This document shows positions 6,208 to 8,029 of a stretch of 8,029 bases of DNA, in pieces. Origin of the DNA: an uncultured Fidelibacterota bacterium (GTDB lineage Bacteria > Marinisomatota > Marinisomatia > Marinisomatales > UBA1611); NCBI GenBank assembly GCA_913043185.1, contig CAJWMI010000073.1, positions 1 to 8,029 of the forward strand, read 5' to 3'. Below the pieces are notes generated by a model, which made no database searches, was not told the DNA's origin, and saw only the letters and a list, made by a program, of their open reading frames with translations. Position numbers and translations under genes: made by a program. Each line of letters starts with the position of its first letter. Within the stretch, counting starts at the first letter, position 1.

Positions 6208-7086
6208 CTATTGAGGAAAAAAATTATTTATCAAATTAATTACCTTATCTTTATCTATATCCATTTCATAAGGTTCTATAGACTGTTTAGCATATTTTAC
6301 TAAATCTGCTTTAGATAAAAGATCTATCCACTGAGAAAAACTATTATCATTACAATCAAATAAATCCCTGTTTCCTATTATTTCCTCTGTGGTCATTTCA
6401 AGTGTCCTAATATATGTTGAATATTCGATGTATTCTCTGGTAATGTGAGACAATTCAGAGTAAAATTCTTTAGAAAATCCTTTCTTATTAAGAGCAGATA
6501 ATCGGTCATTAGCAATCTCTATTGGTGATTTTATTATTGAATAACTATTTTTTGGATATATATACTTTATTCTTTTTCTCAGAACCCAAATAATTGCTGA
6601 AACAATTACCAAACATAAAATTATAAGTAAAATCTCTCTATATGGTATTACTCCCTTAACTGCGATCGGGCCTTTTACAGGTCTAGCAGTCACCTCATTT
6701 AATGATTCTAGAACCGACACTATATCTATTGCTACTTTTTCAATTTCGATATCATGATCAACGTTTCCTTGGAGGTCTAAAACATTAACATAATATGAAG
6801 GTGTATAAAATCTTCCTGTATCCCAAAACGCAATTTCGATAATTCTTCCTATAACAAGCTCATCATTAAAAATTAATCTTTGAGAATATATAGATATGGA
6901 ATCACCTTTAAGATTTAGTTCAGGAAATTCTAGTTTTTGATTTTGTTGTGAACCTTTTCCCTTTATTTCCCAGGTGATAATATCACCGATACTAGCTTTA
7001 GATGTATCTAATTCGGACGTAATATAAATTGATTGGGAAAGGACTGATGAATATAAAAAAACTAAATAAAAAAATATTATTTGCAA
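6208..7086 (-). CDS. BatD/DUF4381-like membrane-anchored protein of the MoxR module
   Basis: 292 residues. It has a hydrophobic N-terminus resembling a signal peptide (about 1-17, ending VLSQS), then a beta-rich extracytoplasmic region (about 20-145). One membrane helix follows (about 151-169, ILLIILCLVIVSAIIWVL) with a basic stop RKRIKYIYPK, then a cytoplasmic helical domain (about 185-290). That last domain has the pattern FYSELSHITREYIEYSTYI, LEMTTEEI and LLSKADLVKYAK, seen in the C-terminal parts of BatD and DUF4381 proteins. Its position after moxR and a DUF58 gene supports a role in that envelope-stress module; the biochemical role is not established. The start is uncertain. TTG 7086 is the only standard start, but its nearest Shine-Dalgarno site (AGAGG, 7106-7102) is 15 nt away. 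An in-frame ATA at 7095 has ideal 6-nt spacing. The n-region lacks any Lys/Arg with either start. Confidence 0.7.
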   Translation of the reverse strand: MQIIFFYLVFLYSSVLSQSIYITSELDTSKASIGDIITWEIKGKGSQQNQKLEFPELNLKGDSISIYSQRLIFNDELVIGRIIEIAFWDTGRFYTPSYYVNVLDLQGNVDHDIEIEKVAIDIVSVLESLNEVTARPVKGPIAVKGVIPYREILLIILCLVIVSAIIWVLRKRIKYIYPKNSYSIIKSPIEIANDRLSALNKKGFSKEFYSELSHITREYIEYSTYIRTLEMTTEEIIGNRDLFDCNDNSFSQWIDLLSKADLVKYAKQSIEPYEMDIDKDKVINLINNFFPQ

Positions 7087-7088
7087 GA

Positions 7089-7964
7089 TTAATATTTTTT
7101 ACCTCTTCTTTTGAAAAATTTCATCAAAGGATCGACATAATCCTCAGTTGTTGATATTGATATAATATCTAGTCCAATTTTTGCTGATTGTTTTTCTAGA
7201 TCAACTAGCGATTTAATATTATTGTTATTCATCTGTTTAAGATCTGGCTCGAAAGAAGTATCTATCCAAAACATTGAACCAGTTTCGGGGTCTTCCACTT
7301 TTATCATTCCAATATCTGGAAGATTAATCTCATAAGGATCATATATTTTTATCCCAATTAGATCATGCTTACGATTCGCAATTTTAATTGAATTCCAAAA
7401 TTTATTATCTAGAAAATCAGATAGAAGAAAAACGACACATCTCCTCTTAGACACTTTCATTAAGAACTCAAGAGCATCCTTTATTGAACTACCATTTCCA
7501 TTTGGCTTTGTATATAATAATTCTCGGATTACTCTTAACACATGTGATTTTCCTTTCTTAGGCGGCACATATTTAACCACCTCATCGGAAAAAAGAATAA
7601 GGCCTACCTTATCATTATTTTTTATTGCAGAAAAACCAAGTACGCTGGCTATTTCTGCACCAATATTCTTCTTTAATTGAAATTCAGAACCAAATGCTCC
7701 CGATGCAGATATATCAACAATTAAGAAAACAGTGAGTTCTCTTTCTTCTTCAAATACTTTGATAAATGGATTACCTGACCTTGCGGTAACATTCCAATCA
7801 ATAAGCCTGATATCATCACCAGGTTGGTACTCTCGAACTTCTGAGAACGTCATCCCTCGTCCTTTAAATACTGAGTGATATTCACCACCAAAAAAATTAT
7901 TTACTAGACCTCGAGTTTGAATTTCTATTCGTTTAACTTTTTTTAGTATTTCTCGGGGTATCAT
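7089..7964 (-). CDS. DUF58 domain protein with VWA-like metal-site motif
   Basis: 291 residues and no membrane segment, so probably cytoplasmic. The DUF58 signature runs at about 35-75: GRGMTFSEVREYQPGDD, then IDWNVTARSG and IKVFEEERE. It is followed by a von Willebrand A-like strand with the metal-site motif DISAS (84-88). Later VWA-like blocks are KVGLILFSDEV (about 119-129) and CVVFLLSDFLDN (about 175-186). DUF58 genes regularly sit directly after MoxR AAA+ ATPase genes, and the pair is thought to act in chaperone-like assembly or stress tolerance of the envelope. Here the ATG is 6 nt after the moxR stop, and the BatD-like gene follows 2 nt after this stop. Shorter DUF58 proteins without membrane helices, as here, are typical of Bat-type clusters. 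Confidence 0.92.
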   Translation of the reverse strand: MIPREILKKVKRIEIQTRGLVNNFFGGEYHSVFKGRGMTFSEVREYQPGDDIRLIDWNVTARSGNPFIKVFEEERELTVFLIVDISASGAFGSEFQLKKNIGAEIASVLGFSAIKNNDKVGLILFSDEVVKYVPPKKGKSHVLRVIRELLYTKPNGNGSSIKDALEFLMKVSKRRCVVFLLSDFLDNKFWNSIKIANRKHDLIGIKIYDPYEINLPDIGMIKVEDPETGSMFWIDTSFEPDLKQMNNNNIKSLVDLEKQSAKIGLDIISISTTEDYVDPLMKFFKRRGKKY

Positions 7965-7970
7965 TATAGT

Positions 7971-8029
7971 TTACGGAACCTCTATTTTTTCAAACAATCT
8001 GTTGATTACTTCTTCAGTATTCAGTTCTT
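7971..8029 (-). CDS. MoxR-family AAA+ ATPase, C-terminal end (cut by window edge)
   Basis: Only the last 18 residues and the TAA stop (7973-7971) lie in the window, reading ELNTEEVINRLFEKIEVP. A C-terminus of the form (T)xEEVIxRILExVxVP is typical of MoxR ATPases, and the DUF58 gene 6 nt downstream is the usual partner. The ATPase core is outside the window, so the call depends on the tail and context. Confidence 0.72.
   Translation of the reverse strand, partial: ELNTEEVINRLFEKIEVP

Overview
This is an AT-rich window in which every supported gene lies on the minus strand, so transcription runs from high to low coordinates. Genes are packed with gaps of about 0-32 nt, apart from one 90-nt spacer at 6118-6207. 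The gene set is: a MoxR/DUF58/BatD-like module, an efp-accB-accC block, a bacterial group II-like GGGP synthase, a SIS-family heptose-phosphate isomerase, a Xer recombinase, a compact M50 protease and a glutamate formimidoyltransferase. Together these suggest an uncultured marine-type bacterium of the FCB superphylum (Marinimicrobia-like or Bacteroidota-related). That placement is inferred from gene content and protein style, not from a marker-gene tree.

Layout in transcription order. 8029-6208: the C-terminal end of a MoxR-type AAA+ ATPase, a DUF58 protein with an intact DxSxS metal-site motif, and a secreted/anchored BatD-like protein with one membrane helix. 6207-6118: the widest spacer, with a possible promoter. 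6117-3729: elongation factor P, biotin carboxyl carrier protein and biotin carboxylase. 3710-2595: glycine cleavage H protein (lipoyl carrier) and a geranylgeranylglyceryl-phosphate synthase-family enzyme, directly abutting. 2562-956: a GmhA-like isomerase and a XerC/D-type tyrosine recombinase with a large internal insertion. 935-300: a site-2-protease-like M50 membrane metalloprotease. 288-157: a probable unannotated 43-residue single-helix membrane protein. 154-1: the N-terminus of glutamate formimidoyltransferase, cut by the window edge.

Functionally this is mostly housekeeping: translation (EF-P), the first step of fatty-acid synthesis (AccB/AccC), lipoyl and one-carbon metabolism (GcvH, FtcD), envelope lipid and sugar chemistry (GGGPS family, GmhA), chromosome dimer resolution (Xer) and envelope quality control (MoxR module, M50). 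I see no mobile element, CRISPR array, RNA gene or prophage signal. The points most worth a second look are the small membrane ORF, a roughly 46-residue insertion in the recombinase catalytic domain, a His-to-Gln change at a predicted metal/catalytic position in the GmhA-like protein, the archaeal-type lipid enzyme beside fatty-acid genes, and frequent non-ATG starts, some set by clear Shine-Dalgarno sites. I found no convincing evidence for a wholly new multi-gene system.
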